Shown: positions 26,230 through 36,167, counted from the stretch's first letter. The stretch: DNA of 64,000 nucleotides from Roseateles noduli (GCA_002205125.1 NIOE01000016.1:62001-126000); one strand, 5' to 3'. Translations and numbers: made by a program. Notes: generated by a model from the letters alone, not told the origin.

Positions 26230-27252
26230 ATGCCGAGCCGGGACGCGTTACTCCGCATCATCGAGATCCACAGCCAGGTCGCCCAGCTCGGGCTCGACCT
26301 GGCGGGCGTGATGTCGCTGTCGGTCCACGGCACGCTGGAGCTGGTCGACGCCGACGGCGCCGCCATCGAACTCGCCGAAGGCGAGGACCTCGTCTACCGT
26401 GCGGTCGCGGGTGCCGCCAGCCATCAGCTCGGCGTGCGCGTGCGGCGCGACGGCAGCCTTTCCGGCACCTGCCTGCGCCAGGGCATCCCGCTGATCTGCG
26501 AGGACGTCGACACCGACAGCCGCGTCGACCTCGAAGCCTGCAAGCGCGTGGGCCTGCGATCGATGGTCGTGCTGCCGCTGTCGCACCAGGGCACGCCGGT
26601 CGGCGTGCTGAAGGCCTTCTCCTCCCGCGTCCGCAATTTCGGCAACCGGGAGGTGGAGGTGCTGTCCCTGATGTCCAAGGTGCTGGGCGCGGCGATGTAC
26701 TGGGCCACGCGCTACGGCCGCGACGACCTGTTCCACCGCGCCACGCACGACGACATGACCGGGCTGGCCAACCGCTCGCTGTTCATGGACCGGTTGCGCC
26801 ACGCCACCGCGGAGGTGGAGCGCGGCGATCCGCCGATCGCCGTCGTGCTGCTGGACATGGACGGGCTCAAGCACATCAACGACACGCTGGGCCATGCGGC
26901 GGGCGACGCGGCGCTGATCGAGTTCAGCCGCCGGCTCGCGAGCACCACGCGCGAGTCGGACACGGTCGCCCGGCTGGGCGGCGACGAGTTCGCGATCCTG
27001 CTGACGCACGCGGGGTCCGCGACGACGCTGGAGGCGACGCTCCAGCGCATCCACGCGGCGGTGGAAGGGCCCTTCACGTACATCGACCGGGCGCTGCCGC
27101 TGCGGGCCAGCATGGGCGCCTCGCGCTGCCCCGAAGACTGGCGCGACGCCACGGCGCTGATGGAATGCGCCGACATGCGGATGTACGAAGCCAAACGTAC
27201 ACGGCAAGGCAGGGACCGCACCGGGCCCATGCCGCTGGAGCCTTCCTGCTGA
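26230..27252 (+). CDS. GAF-GGDEF diguanylate cyclase
   Basis: A 340-residue cytoplasmic protein from ATG 26230 (GGAG seven bases upstream); GTG codons further upstream (from 26104) cannot be excluded. A GAF sensor domain at about 10-160 is followed by a GGDEF domain. The active-site GGDEF is intact at 250-254, and an inhibitory RxxD site (RESD, 241-244) lies five residues before it, so a product-inhibited c-di-GMP synthase is expected. The GAF ligand is unknown. A response regulator follows 84 bases downstream on the same strand. Confidence 0.9.
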   Translation: MPSRDALLRIIEIHSQVAQLGLDLAGVMSLSVHGTLELVDADGAAIELAEGEDLVYRAVAGAASHQLGVRVRRDGSLSGTCLRQGIPLICEDVDTDSRVDLEACKRVGLRSMVVLPLSHQGTPVGVLKAFSSRVRNFGNREVEVLSLMSKVLGAAMYWATRYGRDDLFHRATHDDMTGLANRSLFMDRLRHATAEVERGDPPIAVVLLDMDGLKHINDTLGHAAGDAALIEFSRRLASTTRESDTVARLGGDEFAILLTHAGSATTLEATLQRIHAAVEGPFTYIDRALPLRASMGASRCPEDWRDATALMECADMRMYEAKRTRQGRDRTGPMPLEPSC

Positions 27253-27336
27253 CTGCTGACATGGCGTTTGCCGGGCTTCCCTTGTCACCTCGGCTGTTGA
27301 TAATGGCCCGCGACAAAATCAAGCAGGGAGGAACCG

Positions 27337-28287
27337 ATGACCGACATGGTGTTCGCCGACGAGCTGCCGGATCCCGGAGATGACGTCCGCTCACGCGCGC
27401 TGGACCCGTGGCTGGTGATGATCGTCGATGACGATCCGGCCGTGCATCAGGTGACCCAGCTGGTCATGGCGGACTTCGAGTTCGCCGGCCGGAAACTCCA
27501 GTTCCTCAATGCGTACAACGGCGCGGAAGCCCGCGACCTGCTGCGCGACCGGCAGGACATCGCGCTGATCCTGCTCGACGTGGTGATGGAGTCGGAACAC
27601 GCCGGCCTGGACGTCGCCCGCTTCATCCGCGAGGAGCTGCGCAACACCCACGTGCGCATCGTGCTGCGCACCGGGCAGCCCGGCCAGGCGCCCGAGGAAC
27701 ACGTCATCAAGACCTACGACATCAACGACTACAAGGAGAAGACCGAGCTGACCAAGCGCAAGCTGATCACGGTCTTCTACTCGGCGCTGCGCTCGTACCG
27801 CGACATCGTGATCCTGTCGCAGTCGCGCGCGGCGCTGCGACGCTCGATCGACGCGATCACCCAGATCCACGATTCGAGCAACCTGCGCCACTTTGCGTCG
27901 GCGCTGCTGGAGCAGGTGGGGCACATGCTCGGGTATCAGGCGCAAGGCCTGTGCGCGAGCCGCATGTACGCAGCCTCGCATGCGGACGGCCGGCTGCAGG
28001 TGCTGGCCGCGACCTCGGACTATCAGGGTCTGCTCGCCGACGCTCAGGTCTCGGACCTGCCCGCCGACGTGCGCGAGGCGCTCGACCGCGCGCTGTCCAC
28101 CCGGCAGAGCAGCTTCGAGGACGGACGATTCATCGGCTATTACCGCACCCACTCGGGCAACGAGAGCCTGCTGTACATGGTGCTGTCGGATCCGCTCGAC
28201 GACGAAGGGCGGGAGATGCTCGACATCTTCTGCGCGAATGTCGCGATCGCGTATGAGGGGCTGCTGGAGCGGGATCAGGTCCGTTGA
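27337..28287 (+). CDS. Response regulator with DUF3369 domain
   Basis: A 316-residue protein with an N-terminal receiver: acidic pocket Asp31-Asp33, probable phosphorylated Asp81 (LILLDVVME) and a lysine near 133. A DUF3369 domain follows from about residue 170 (SIDAITQIHDSSNLRHFASALL, a GAF-like fold). In the family I know, DUF3369 is commonly followed by an HD-GYP phosphodiesterase domain; here the protein ends without any output domain. It may act on the GAF-GGDEF protein just upstream (inference). No histidine kinase is adjacent. Confidence 0.88.
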   Translation: MTDMVFADELPDPGDDVRSRALDPWLVMIVDDDPAVHQVTQLVMADFEFAGRKLQFLNAYNGAEARDLLRDRQDIALILLDVVMESEHAGLDVARFIREELRNTHVRIVLRTGQPGQAPEEHVIKTYDINDYKEKTELTKRKLITVFYSALRSYRDIVILSQSRAALRRSIDAITQIHDSSNLRHFASALLEQVGHMLGYQAQGLCASRMYAASHADGRLQVLAATSDYQGLLADAQVSDLPADVREALDRALSTRQSSFEDGRFIGYYRTHSGNESLLYMVLSDPLDDEGREMLDIFCANVAIAYEGLLERDQVR

Positions 28288-28310
28288 GGCGATCGACTGC
28301 GTGAGGCCAG

Positions 28311-28387
28311 GCGCGGGCTCTCCACGGGGCATGGGGCCTCGCGTCCGCGAACCCCAAGCCCCATTCCGGCCCCACCAGCGCTCGCTG
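28311..28387 (+). repeat. Hairpin repeat family 1, copy B
   Basis: Shares the GCGCGGGCTCTCCACG start and the ATTCCGGCCCCAC/CTCGCTG end with copies A and C. The hairpin at 28326-28362 has outer stem GGGGC/GCCCC, an A-A mismatch, TGGGG/CCCCA, and a different tip stem TCGCG/CGCGA. It is intergenic, 60 bases before cobS. Confidence 0.88.
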
Positions 28388-28446
28388 GCCGCGCTTCCAC
28401 CCAAGGGCGGCTCGTATCATCGCGGCCGGTTTCCCGGTCCGCGTCC

Positions 28447-29241
28447 ATGCATCAAGTCCGCCTCTTCTTCGTCGCCCTGCAGTTCTTCACGCGCGTGCCC
28501 GTGCCGCGATGGGTCGGGTTCGATCCCACCTGGCTGCAGCAGTGCGCGCGCTACTTCCCACTCGTCGGCGGGGTGATCGGCGGCTTCTCGGCGCTGGTGC
28601 TGTGGGGCGCGCTGCAGCTCTTTCCGGCCACGGTGGCCGTCGGGCTCGCGATGGCAGCCAGCGTCTGGCTGACCGGCGGCTTCCATGAGGACGGACTGGC
28701 CGACAGCTGCGATGCGCTGGGCGGCTCGGTCTCGCGCGAGAAGGCGCTGACCATCATGAAGGACTCGCGCATCGGCAGCTACGGCGCGCTGGGGCTGATC
28801 CTCGTGCTGGGACTGAAGGCGACGGTGTTGCTCGGACTCGCGGACATCGATCCGACTCTCGCCATGGTCGCCATCGTGTGGGCGCACGTGGCCTCGCGCG
28901 CGGCGCCGGTCTGGCTGCTGCACGCCCTGCCCTACGCCGGCGATGCCGAACACGCGAAGGCCAAGCCGTTGGCGATGCAGATCAGCGGGCCAGGTCTTGC
29001 CGTCGCGCTGGCGCTGGTGGTGCTCGCGACGATCGCCGGCGCCTGGATCACGCCGGAGAACGTGCCGGAGATGCTGGCGGCGGTCGTGGTCAGCGCGGGC
29101 CTGACCTTCTACATGCAGTCGATGCTGGAACGCCGACTGAACGGCTACACCGGCGACACGCTGGGCGCGACGCAGCAGATCGTCGAGCTGGGCGCGCTGC
29201 TGGCGTTCCTGGCGATGGCGCCGCTGTTCCCGGCGGATTGA
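28447..29241 (+). CDS. cobS: Adenosylcobinamide-GDP ribazoletransferase
   Basis: Membrane enzyme joining alpha-ribazole (phosphate) to adenosylcobinamide-GDP, the last assembly step of cobalamin. The 264-residue protein shows the family N-terminus FFVALQFFTRVPVPRW, then YFPLVGGVIGG, and the conserved acidic motif GGFHEDGLADSCDALGGSVSRE with several membrane helices after it. It is separated from cobT by 14 kb of unrelated genes and has hairpin repeat B just upstream. Confidence 0.95.
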   Translation: MHQVRLFFVALQFFTRVPVPRWVGFDPTWLQQCARYFPLVGGVIGGFSALVLWGALQLFPATVAVGLAMAASVWLTGGFHEDGLADSCDALGGSVSREKALTIMKDSRIGSYGALGLILVLGLKATVLLGLADIDPTLAMVAIVWAHVASRAAPVWLLHALPYAGDAEHAKAKPLAMQISGPGLAVALALVVLATIAGAWITPENVPEMLAAVVVSAGLTFYMQSMLERRLNGYTGDTLGATQQIVELGALLAFLAMAPLFPAD

Positions 29242-29243
29242 GC

Positions 29244-29783
29244 ATGAGCGGCAGTGAGATCGCCAGCATCGTCGCCTGGCGACATCCGCGGCCCGAAGGG
29301 GCGAAAGGTCTGTGTGTCGGCGCCCGCTGCGACCTGCCGGTGGAACGACGCCGCGCCAAGCGGCTGGCGCGGCGCATCCAGGCCCACGCGAGACGACACC
29401 GTCTACCGCATGAGGTGTGGACGTCGCCGCTGCAGCGCTGCGCCGATGTCGGTCGATGGCTGAAGCGCTGGGGATGGCGGCATCGCATCGATGCGGCGCT
29501 CGCGGAGATCGACTTCGGCGCGTGGGATGGCCGGCCATGGACGGACATCCCGAAGAGCGAGATCGACGCCTGGGTCGCAGACTTCGCGCGCTACACGCCA
29601 GAGGGCGGCGAATCGCTGACGGCATTGCTCCAGCGCGCTTCGACGTGGTCGGGCGGCGCGCTGGTCGTCAGCCACGGCGGGTGGATGCTGGCAAGGCGGT
29701 GGGCGCGGGAGCATCCCGACCGACCGCCTCAAGCCGAGCAGTGGCCGCGACCGCCCGGCTACTCGGAGCGCTGGGCGCTCTGA
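29244..29783 (+). CDS. Alpha-ribazole phosphatase-like histidine phosphatase
   Basis: A 179-residue histidine phosphatase. The catalytic motif is WRHPRP (Arg13-His14) rather than the general RHG, followed by GLCVGARCDLPV, which matches the G-x-C-(Y/V)-G-x-x-D-x-P pattern of alpha-ribazole phosphatases. A second histidine is in VVSHGGWM. It starts two bases after cobS and probably dephosphorylates alpha-ribazole phosphate or cobalamin phosphate. The name CobC is used for this enzyme in Salmonella; no symbol is given here to avoid confusion with the PLP enzyme. Confidence 0.88.
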   Translation: MSGSEIASIVAWRHPRPEGAKGLCVGARCDLPVERRRAKRLARRIQAHARRHRLPHEVWTSPLQRCADVGRWLKRWGWRHRIDAALAEIDFGAWDGRPWTDIPKSEIDAWVADFARYTPEGGESLTALLQRASTWSGGALVVSHGGWMLARRWAREHPDRPPQAEQWPRPPGYSERWAL

Positions 29784-29859
29784 GTTTCGACGTCCGCTGC
29801 GGGCCCATCCTCAGCTATCGAGACGTCTCTTCAATTGCCCGTTCAAGTAGGCGAATGAC

Positions 29860-30117
<258 letters not shown>

Positions 30118-30627
30118 TTACTGCTCCATGCGGTTCTTGGCGACGCGCTCTGCCAGGCGCTCGCGGACCAGCGGCGAGACGAACTTCGCGACCTCGCCGC
30201 CGAGGGTGGCAATCTCCCGCACGAAGGTGGAGGAGACGAACTGGTAGTTGTCCGACGGCGGCAGGAAGACCGTCTCGACCTCGGGCATCAGCTGCCGGTT
30301 CATGCCGGCCATCTGGAACTCGTATTCGAAGTCCGAGACCGCCCGCAACCCGCGCACCACCACCTTGCCGCCGTTGGCCAGCACGAAGTGGCTCAGCAGG
30401 CCCTCCAGCGCCACCACCTCGACGTTCGGATACGGCGCCACCAGCTGGCGCGCCATGTCCAGGCGCTCATCGATGCTGAACATCGTCTTCTTGTGATGGC
30501 CCGCCGCGACCGCCAGCACCAGGCGTTCGAACAGCCGGCTGGCGCGACGCACCAGATCCTCGTGACCGAGGGTCATGGGGTCGAAGGTGCCGGGGTAGAC
30601 GGCCGTCAGCAGGATCTGGGAGGTCAT
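30118..30627 (-). CDS. coaD: Pantetheine-phosphate adenylyltransferase
   Basis: Transfers AMP to 4'-phosphopantetheine in coenzyme A synthesis. The 169-residue protein has the nucleotidyltransferase TxGH motif (GTFDPMTLGHEDL, residues 13-25) and the C-terminal FVSSTFVREIA segment corresponding to ISSTxVR. Start MTSQILLTAVYPG is chosen because the motif follows at normal distance; longer in-frame starts overlap rsmD. It lies eight bases after the rsmD stop. Confidence 0.97.
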   Translation of the reverse strand: MTSQILLTAVYPGTFDPMTLGHEDLVRRASRLFERLVLAVAAGHHKKTMFSIDERLDMARQLVAPYPNVEVVALEGLLSHFVLANGGKVVVRGLRAVSDFEYEFQMAGMNRQLMPEVETVFLPPSDNYQFVSSTFVREIATLGGEVAKFVSPLVRERLAERVAKNRMEQ

Positions 30628-30635
30628 GGGGCGGA

Positions 30636-31340
30636 TTATCCGCCGCGCCGCAGCAGCCGGTAATGCACCGCCCCGGCCCGCCCTTCCTTCCACACGGACA
30701 AGCCCAGCGCGGCAGGCGCTTCGATCGCCTCTGGCGACTCCAGGTAGATCAGGCCGTTGTCGGCCAGCAGCGGCGCCGCCGCGGCCAGCGCGTCGACGAA
30801 CAGTCCCTCCGCGAAGGGCGGATCCAGGAAGATCAGGTCGAACGATCCCGGCGTCCCGCGACGCATCCATGCGAGCGCATCCGCGTTCGCGATCGTCATC
30901 GGCACCGTGCCGTCCTTGTCCAGCCGCTTGAGGTTGGCACGCAGCGCGTTCGCGAGCGTCGCATCGCGCTCCAGCAGGGTCACGCCGGTCGCGCCGCGCG
31001 AGGCGGCCTCGAAACCCAGCGCCCCGCTGCCCGCGAAGGCGTCCAGCACCCGCCAGCCCGCCAGGTCTTGCCCCAGCCAGTTGAACAGCGTCTCCCGCAC
31101 CCGGTCGGGGGTGGGACGCAGGCCGACCACGTAGGGCACCGGCAGCTTGGACCGCTTCCAGACGCCGCCGACGATGCGGACCTCGCCCGGTCCCGCCTCG
31201 CGCGGACGCGGCTTGACCGCGCCCTCGCCCACCGTCACCCGAGGACCGGGCCGGCCAGCGCGACGCAGGCCGTCGATCTCCGGGGTCTGATCGCGCGCGC
31301 GGCCTTCGCGGCCCTTGGCTCGCCCACTGGAGTTGCTCAT
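30636..31340 (-). CDS. rsmD: 16S rRNA (guanine966-N2)-methyltransferase
   Basis: SAM-dependent methyltransferase acting on G966 of 16S rRNA in the 30S subunit. The 234-residue protein has a basic N-terminal tail of about 50 residues, then [15 protein letters not shown], the SAM motif [18 protein letters not shown] and the catalytic DPPF ([11 protein letters not shown]). The tail is longer than in E. coli RsmD. Its ATG overlaps the hisF stop, so it is coupled to the his operon. Confidence 0.94.
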   Translation of the reverse strand: MSNSSGRAKGREGRARDQTPEIDGLRRAGRPGPRVTVGEGAVKPRPREAGPGEVRIVGGVWKRSKLPVPYVVGLRPTPDRVRETLFNWLGQDLAGWRVLDAFAGSGALGFEAASRGATGVTLLERDATLANALRANLKRLDKDGTVPMTIANADALAWMRRGTPGSFDLIFLDPPFAEGLFVDALAAAAPLLADNGLIYLESPEAIEAPAALGLSVWKEGRAGAVHYRLLRRGG

Positions 31341-32107
31341 TGGCGGACCGGAATGCCCTGCGACGCCATCAGCGCCTTGGCTTCGCCGACGGTGTGATCG
31401 CCGTAATGGAAGATGCTCGCGGCCAGCACCGCGTCGGCGCCGCCCTTCGTGATGCCGTCGGCGAGGTCCTGCAGCGAGCCGACGCCGCCCGAGGCGATCA
31501 CCGGCACCCCCACCGCGTCCGACACCGCGCGCGTCAGCGCCAGGTCGAAGCCGCTCTTCGTGCCGTCACGGTCCATGCTGGTGAGCAGGATCTCGCCCGC
31601 GCCCAACTCGGCCATGCGCGTGGCCCATTCGACGGCGTCCAGGCCCGTGTTCTTGCGCCCGCCGTGCGTGTAGACGTCCCAGCCGGTGCTGCCGTCAGCG
31701 TTCTGGCGGCGCTTGGCGTCGATCGCGACGACGATGCATTGCGCGCCGTACTTGTCGGAGGCCGCGCGGATCAACTCCGGATCGGCCACCGCCGCCGAGT
31801 TGAAGCTCACCTTGTCCGCGCCCGCGTTCAGCAGCCGGCGCACGTCGGCGACCGAGCGCACGCCGCCGCCGACCGTCAGCGGGATGAAGACCTGCGAGGC
31901 CACCCGCTCGATGATCGGCAGGATCAGGTCGCGACCGTCGCTGGTCGCCGTGATGTCGAGGAAGGTCAGTTCGTCGGCGCCCTGCTCGTTGTAGCGCGCC
32001 GCGATCTCGACCGGATCGCCGGCGTCGCGCAGCTCGACGAAATTGATGCCCTTCACGACGCGACCGCCGGTCACGTCCAGGCACGGGATGATCCGCTTGG
32101 CCAGCAC
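31337..32107 (-). CDS. hisF: Imidazole glycerol phosphate synthase, cyclase subunit
   Basis: Closes the imidazole ring in histidine synthesis using ammonia from HisH. The 256-residue TIM barrel has the two catalytic aspartates: Asp11 ([16 protein letters not shown]) and Asp130 (VVAIDAKRR). The phosphate-binding loops [12 protein letters not shown] and [10 protein letters not shown] are intact. It lies three bases after hisA. Unlike many Burkholderiales, hisI and hisE do not follow; rsmD does. Confidence 0.98.
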   Translation of the reverse strand: MLAKRIIPCLDVTGGRVVKGINFVELRDAGDPVEIAARYNEQGADELTFLDITATSDGRDLILPIIERVASQVFIPLTVGGGVRSVADVRRLLNAGADKVSFNSAAVADPELIRAASDKYGAQCIVVAIDAKRRQNADGSTGWDVYTHGGRKNTGLDAVEWATRMAELGAGEILLTSMDRDGTKSGFDLALTRAVSDAVGVPVIASGGVGSLQDLADGITKGGADAVLAASIFHYGDHTVGEAKALMASQGIPVRQ

Positions 32108-32110
32108 CGG

Positions 32111-32854
32111 TCAGCCTCCGTTCAACTCGTCGGCGCGTCGCTGCGCGCCGGCGAAGTCGAGGTCGCCGGTGTAGATCGCGCGGCCGCAGATCACGCCGCT
32201 CACGCCTTCGGACTCGACCGCGCAGAGCGCGTCGATGTCGGCGAGGTTGGACAGCCCGCCCGAGGCGATCACCGGGATCGACAGCGCCTGCGCCAGCTTC
32301 ACCGTCGCGTCGATGTTGATGCCGGTGAGCATGCCGTCGCGGCCGATGTCGGTGTAGATCACGCCCTCGATGCCGTAGTCCTCGAACTTCTTCGCCAGGT
32401 CGACGACCTCGTGCCCGGTCAGCTTGCTCCAGCCGTCGGTGGCGACCTTGCCGTCCTTGGCGTCCAGGCCCACGATGATGTGGCCGCCGAAGGCCGACGC
32501 CGCATCCTTCAGGAAGCCGGGGTTCTTCACCGCGGCCGTCCCGATGATCACGTACGACAGGCCGTCGTCCAGGTAGCGCTCGATCGTGTCCAGGTCGCGG
32601 ATGCCGCCGCCCAGCTGCACGGGGATGTCGTCACCGACCTCGCGCAGGATCGCCTTGATGGCCGCCTCGTTGACCGGCTTGCCCGCGAAGGCGCCGTTCA
32701 GGTCCACGAGGTGCAGACGCCGGGCGCCCGCATCGACCCATCGGCGCGCCATCTCGGCGGGATCCTCGCCGAAGGTCGTGGAGTCGTTCATGTCGCCTTG
32801 CTTGAGGCGGACGCATTTGCCGTCTTTCAGGTCGATCGCGGGAATCAGCAGCAT
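32111..32854 (-). CDS. hisA: Phosphoribosylformimino-AICAR-phosphate isomerase
   Basis: Amadori isomerase of histidine synthesis. From ATG 32854 the protein has 247 residues, starting [17 protein letters not shown] with the catalytic Asp8; the second catalytic Asp is in [10 protein letters not shown]. The longer in-frame start (MFQNLPPS) is rejected because the barrel begins at MLLIPAIDL. It is 102 bases downstream of hisH. Confidence 0.98.
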   Translation of the reverse strand: MLLIPAIDLKDGKCVRLKQGDMNDSTTFGEDPAEMARRWVDAGARRLHLVDLNGAFAGKPVNEAAIKAILREVGDDIPVQLGGGIRDLDTIERYLDDGLSYVIIGTAAVKNPGFLKDAASAFGGHIIVGLDAKDGKVATDGWSKLTGHEVVDLAKKFEDYGIEGVIYTDIGRDGMLTGINIDATVKLAQALSIPVIASGGLSNLADIDALCAVESEGVSGVICGRAIYTGDLDFAGAQRRADELNGG

Positions 32855-32956
32855 GGCCGAGGCAGTGGGGGTGAAGGAAGGGGGAAGGTTCTGGAACACT
32901 CGAGAACGGCGCGCGCCACGCCTGCGACACAGGACAGGACGCCGCGCGTCATGCGC

Positions 32957-33643
32957 TCAAGGCGTCCAGTGCAGGAAGTTGCGATACAGGGCGAGCCCGG
33001 ACGCGGCACTTTTCTCGGGGTGGAATTGGGTGGCAAAAATGTTATCCCGCGCCACCGCACAGGTAAAGCGCGGGCCGTACTCGCTCTGGCCGACGCTGTC
33101 GCGCGGGTCCGACGTCTCGGCGTAGAAGCTGTGCACGAAGTAGAACCAGCTCTCGTCCGGCACCTCGCCCCAGACCGGGTGGGCCCGCGTCTGGTGCACG
33201 CGGTTCCAGCCCATCTGCGGCACCTTGTAGCGGCTGCCGTCGGGCTGCAATTGCCCGTCGAGGCGGAAGCGCTTCACCTGGCCGGGGATCAGCCCCAGAC
33301 CCGGGGTGTCCTGCTCCTCGCTGTGGTCCAGCAGCATCTGCATGCCCACGCACACGCCCATCAGCGGCTTGCGCGCGGCGGCGTCGAGCACCGCTTCCTT
33401 CAGACCGCTGTCGGCGAGCTCGCGCATGCAGTCGCGCATCGCGCCCTGGCCGGGCAGCACGATGCGTTCGGCGGCGTAGACCTCATCGGGCTCGGACGTG
33501 ATGACCACGCGCACGCCCTGGTCCTGCGCCGCGGCGATCACGGCCTGCGACACCGAGCGCAGGTTGCCCATGCCATAGTCGACGACCGCAACGGTGCGCG
33601 GCTGGGAGACTTTGGAGACGGTGGAGGCTGCGGAGGCGCTCAC
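32957..33643 (-). CDS. hisH: Imidazole glycerol phosphate synthase, glutaminase subunit
   Basis: Class I glutamine amidotransferase that feeds ammonia to HisF. GTG 33643 overlaps the hisB stop and gives 228 residues, with a ~15-residue Ser/Ala-rich extension before [15 protein letters not shown]. The nucleophile Cys is in [15 protein letters not shown], and the His-Glu pair in [11 protein letters not shown]. The longer in-frame start inside hisB is rejected. Confidence 0.97.
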   Translation of the reverse strand: MSASAASTVSKVSQPRTVAVVDYGMGNLRSVSQAVIAAAQDQGVRVVITSEPDEVYAAERIVLPGQGAMRDCMRELADSGLKEAVLDAAARKPLMGVCVGMQMLLDHSEEQDTPGLGLIPGQVKRFRLDGQLQPDGSRYKVPQMGWNRVHQTRAHPVWGEVPDESWFYFVHSFYAETSDPRDSVGQSEYGPRFTCAVARDNIFATQFHPEKSAASGLALYRNFLHWTP

Positions 33644-34236
33644 AGCGTGCCCTTCGTCGAGGGGATGACGCCGGCCGAGCGCGGATCCAGCGTCATCGCC
33701 ATCCGCAGCGCGCGGCCGAAGGCCTTGAACATGGTTTCGCACTGGTGATGCGCGTTGTGGCCCTTGAGGTTGTCCACGTGCAGGGACACCAGCGCGTGGT
33801 TGACGAAGCCCTGGAAGAACTCGTAGGTCAGCTGCGTGTCGAAGGCGCCGACCGATCCGGCGGTGAACTTGACGTCCATGGCCAGGCCCGGGCGGCCGGA
33901 GAAGTCCACCACCACGCGCGACAGCGCCTCGTCCAGCGGCACGTAGCTGTGGCCGTAACGGGTGAGGCCCTTCTTGTCGCCGACCGCCTGCGCGACGGCC
34001 ATGCCCAGCGTGATGCCGACGTCCTCGACGGTATGGTGGCCGTCGATGTGCAGGTCGCCCTTGGCCTCGATGTCGAGGTCGATCAGCCCGTGGCGGGCGA
34101 TCTGGTCGAGCATGTGGTCGAAGAACCCGATGCCGGTGTTCAGCGACGCCTGACCGGTGCCGTCCAGATTCACGCGCACGCGGATCTGCGTTTCCTTGGT
34201 GTCGCGGCGGACTTCGGCGATGCGTTCGGAGCTCAT
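33640..34236 (-). CDS. hisB: Imidazoleglycerol-phosphate dehydratase
   Basis: Manganese-dependent dehydratase of histidine synthesis, 198 residues, monofunctional (no phosphatase domain). The metal-binding repeats are visible: [27 protein letters not shown] and the second half-site [19 protein letters not shown]. It starts 68 bases after hisC and overlaps hisH by four bases. Confidence 0.98.
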   Translation of the reverse strand: MSSERIAEVRRDTKETQIRVRVNLDGTGQASLNTGIGFFDHMLDQIARHGLIDLDIEAKGDLHIDGHHTVEDVGITLGMAVAQAVGDKKGLTRYGHSYVPLDEALSRVVVDFSGRPGLAMDVKFTAGSVGAFDTQLTYEFFQGFVNHALVSLHVDNLKGHNAHHQCETMFKAFGRALRMAMTLDPRSAGVIPSTKGTL

Positions 34237-34304
34237 GGGGATTCCAGGGAGATCAGGAGGATCAAGGAGGGACAGTGGACCTTCAGGCCTGCTTCAAGGG
34301 GCGG

Positions 34305-35429
34305 TCAAGCCTGCTTCAGGCTGGCTTCGATCGCCGCCAGCATGGCCGCGTTCTCGTCCGGCGTGCCGACGGTCAGGCGCAGGCAGCGCGCCAGCAGCGG
34401 ATGCATGCCCGAGACGTTCTTCACCAGCACCCCGCGCGCCTTCAGCGCCGCGTGCAGCGCGTTGGCGTCGGGCACGCGCACCAGGATCATGTTGCCTTCG
34501 CTCGGGAAGGCGTGCAGGTCGACGGTCCTTGCCAACGTGGCCAGCGCGGTCTGCAGCTTCGTGCGCTCGGCCCGCAGTTCGGCGGCCTGACGCTCGTAGA
34601 CCTCGGCGTGTTCCAGCGCGAACAGGCCGGCCTCGGCGTTCAGCACGCTGACGTTGTACGGCGGACGCAGCTTGTCGATGTGCCGGATCAGCTCGGCGTT
34701 GCCCATCATGTAGCCGATGCGCACGCCGGCCAGGCCGAACTTGCTCATGGTCCGCATGACCAGCACCTGCGGGTGGCGCGCCATCAGCGCCATCGAGTCG
34801 CGCGCGGCGAAGGGCTGGTAGGCCTCGTCCATGACGACCAGCCCCGGCGCGGCCTGGGCGATGCGGTCGATGACGGCGTCGTCCCAGAGATTCGCGGTCG
34901 GGTTGTTCGGATAGGCCAGGTAGACGATCGCGGGACGGTGTTCGGCGATGGCGGCGAGCATCGCGGCCTCGTCGAGTTCGAAATCCGCCGTCAGCGGCAC
35001 CCCGACGAAGTCCAGGTGCTGGTACCTCGACGACAGCTCGTACATGACGAAGCCCGGCACCGGCGCCAGCACGACGACGCGCTCGCCCGGCTGGCAGACG
35101 GCCATCGCCAGCAACGAGATCAGTTCGTCCGAACCGTTGCCCAGCATGAGCGCCTGACCCTCGGGCAGCTTCGCATGCGCGGCCAGCGCCTGCGCCAGCT
35201 CCTGGGTGCGCTCGCCCGGATAGCGGTTGATGGCGACGGAACCCAGGCGCTCGCCCAGCGCGCGCTGCAGTTCCGGCGACAGCCGGAACGGGTTCTCCAT
35301 CGCGTCCAGCTTGATCAGGCCGGCGGACGGATGCACCTGGTAGGCGTGCATCGCGCGGACGTCCTCGCGCAGGACGCCGAGGGCTCGATCAAGGGCCCGA
35401 TCAAGGACGCGGTCTTGGGCAGCGGTCAT
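34305..35429 (-). CDS. hisC: Histidinol-phosphate aminotransferase
   Basis: PLP-dependent transamination of imidazole acetol phosphate. From ATG 35429 the protein has 374 residues; it shows KLDAMENPFRLSP, LGNGSDELISLL, YPNNPTANLWD, and the PLP-lysine segment RTMSKFGLAGVRIGY. A tandem repeat at the N-terminus gives RVLDRALDRALGVL. The start codon overlaps the stop of the vapC-like toxin gene (TCA/CAT at 35426-35429), so hisC translation is probably coupled to the toxin gene rather than to hisD. Confidence 0.97.
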   Translation of the reverse strand: MTAAQDRVLDRALDRALGVLREDVRAMHAYQVHPSAGLIKLDAMENPFRLSPELQRALGERLGSVAINRYPGERTQELAQALAAHAKLPEGQALMLGNGSDELISLLAMAVCQPGERVVVLAPVPGFVMYELSSRYQHLDFVGVPLTADFELDEAAMLAAIAEHRPAIVYLAYPNNPTANLWDDAVIDRIAQAAPGLVVMDEAYQPFAARDSMALMARHPQVLVMRTMSKFGLAGVRIGYMMGNAELIRHIDKLRPPYNVSVLNAEAGLFALEHAEVYERQAAELRAERTKLQTALATLARTVDLHAFPSEGNMILVRVPDANALHAALKARGVLVKNVSGMHPLLARCLRLTVGTPDENAAMLAAIEASLKQA

Positions 35430-35938
35430 GGAGCAGTCGCCGGAGACGGCAGGAAGTCGGAGAGGGAAGCGCCCGCCGGCAGCGCGCGCAGCGGGTCGAC
35501 GATCAGGACGCTGTCGAAGAGCTGCCCGTGCGGGAGCGCCAGGCTCAGCAGCGTCTCGCAGCCCTGCGCCTTGGCGGCCGCGACGATCAGCGCGTCGGCG
35601 TACGGCAGGGAAAAGCGGCTTTCGAGCGACCAGGCCGATTCGACCGTCGCATGGTCGGTCGCCCACGGCGCCCAGCGCTGGTAGCGGCGCACCTCGGCGC
35701 GCGCGTCGCCGTTGGGCATGGGCGGCGCGATGTTCGTCGTCACCGACCGGTAGAAGTCGTTGAGCACCTGGCTGGAAGTGCGCCCCAGACGCTGCTGCCA
35801 CAGGCAGCGCAACCAGGCCATGGCCTGCGCCCGCCGCGCGGGATCAGCACCGTCCTCGCTGAGGATCAGCACCGAGGTGTCGACGAAGACCGGGGCGGTC
35901 AGCTCGACGGGGGCACGGTCGGCGACGGAGGCGTTCAC
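35426..35938 (-). CDS. PIN-domain toxin, VapC type
   Basis: A 170-residue PIN ribonuclease. Asp20 (PVFVDTSVLI) is the first metal-binding acid, and the YADALIVAAAKAQGC segment carries the conserved C-terminal Asp. It follows the RHH antitoxin gene with a four-base overlap and itself overlaps the hisC start. VapC-type toxins cut specific RNAs; the target cannot be read from sequence. Its location inside the his operon is unusual. Confidence 0.88.
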   Translation of the reverse strand: MNASVADRAPVELTAPVFVDTSVLILSEDGADPARRAQAMAWLRCLWQQRLGRTSSQVLNDFYRSVTTNIAPPMPNGDARAEVRRYQRWAPWATDHATVESAWSLESRFSLPYADALIVAAAKAQGCETLLSLALPHGQLFDSVLIVDPLRALPAGASLSDFLPSPATAP

Positions 35939-36153
35939 AGCAGCTCCCGTCCCGGATACGGCTGGCCGTCCGAGGACCAGGTGCGCTCACGGTGCAGCCA
36001 ATCCTGCAAGGCGCGCTCGTAGGCGTCGTCGTGCCGCATCTTCTCGGCGAGCAGCTCGCCCACCAGCCGCGACACGCTGGTGTTGCGCCGCGCGGCTTCC
36101 AGCCTCGCCCACTCGGCGACGCTGTCTTCCATGGTCACGGTGACGTTCTTCAT
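35935..36153 (-). CDS. Ribbon-helix-helix antitoxin
   Basis: A 72-residue protein with an N-terminal ribbon-helix-helix fold (VTVTMEDSVAEWARLEAARRNTSVSRLVGELL) and a charged C-terminal tail that would wrap the PIN toxin. It is the first gene of the antitoxin-toxin-hisC series. Two palindromes 15-47 bases upstream of its start (36168-36200) are the likely autoregulatory operator. Confidence 0.87.
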   Translation of the reverse strand: MKNVTVTMEDSVAEWARLEAARRNTSVSRLVGELLAEKMRHDDAYERALQDWLHRERTWSSDGQPYPGRELL

Positions 36154-36167
36154 CAGGCCTTCAGATT

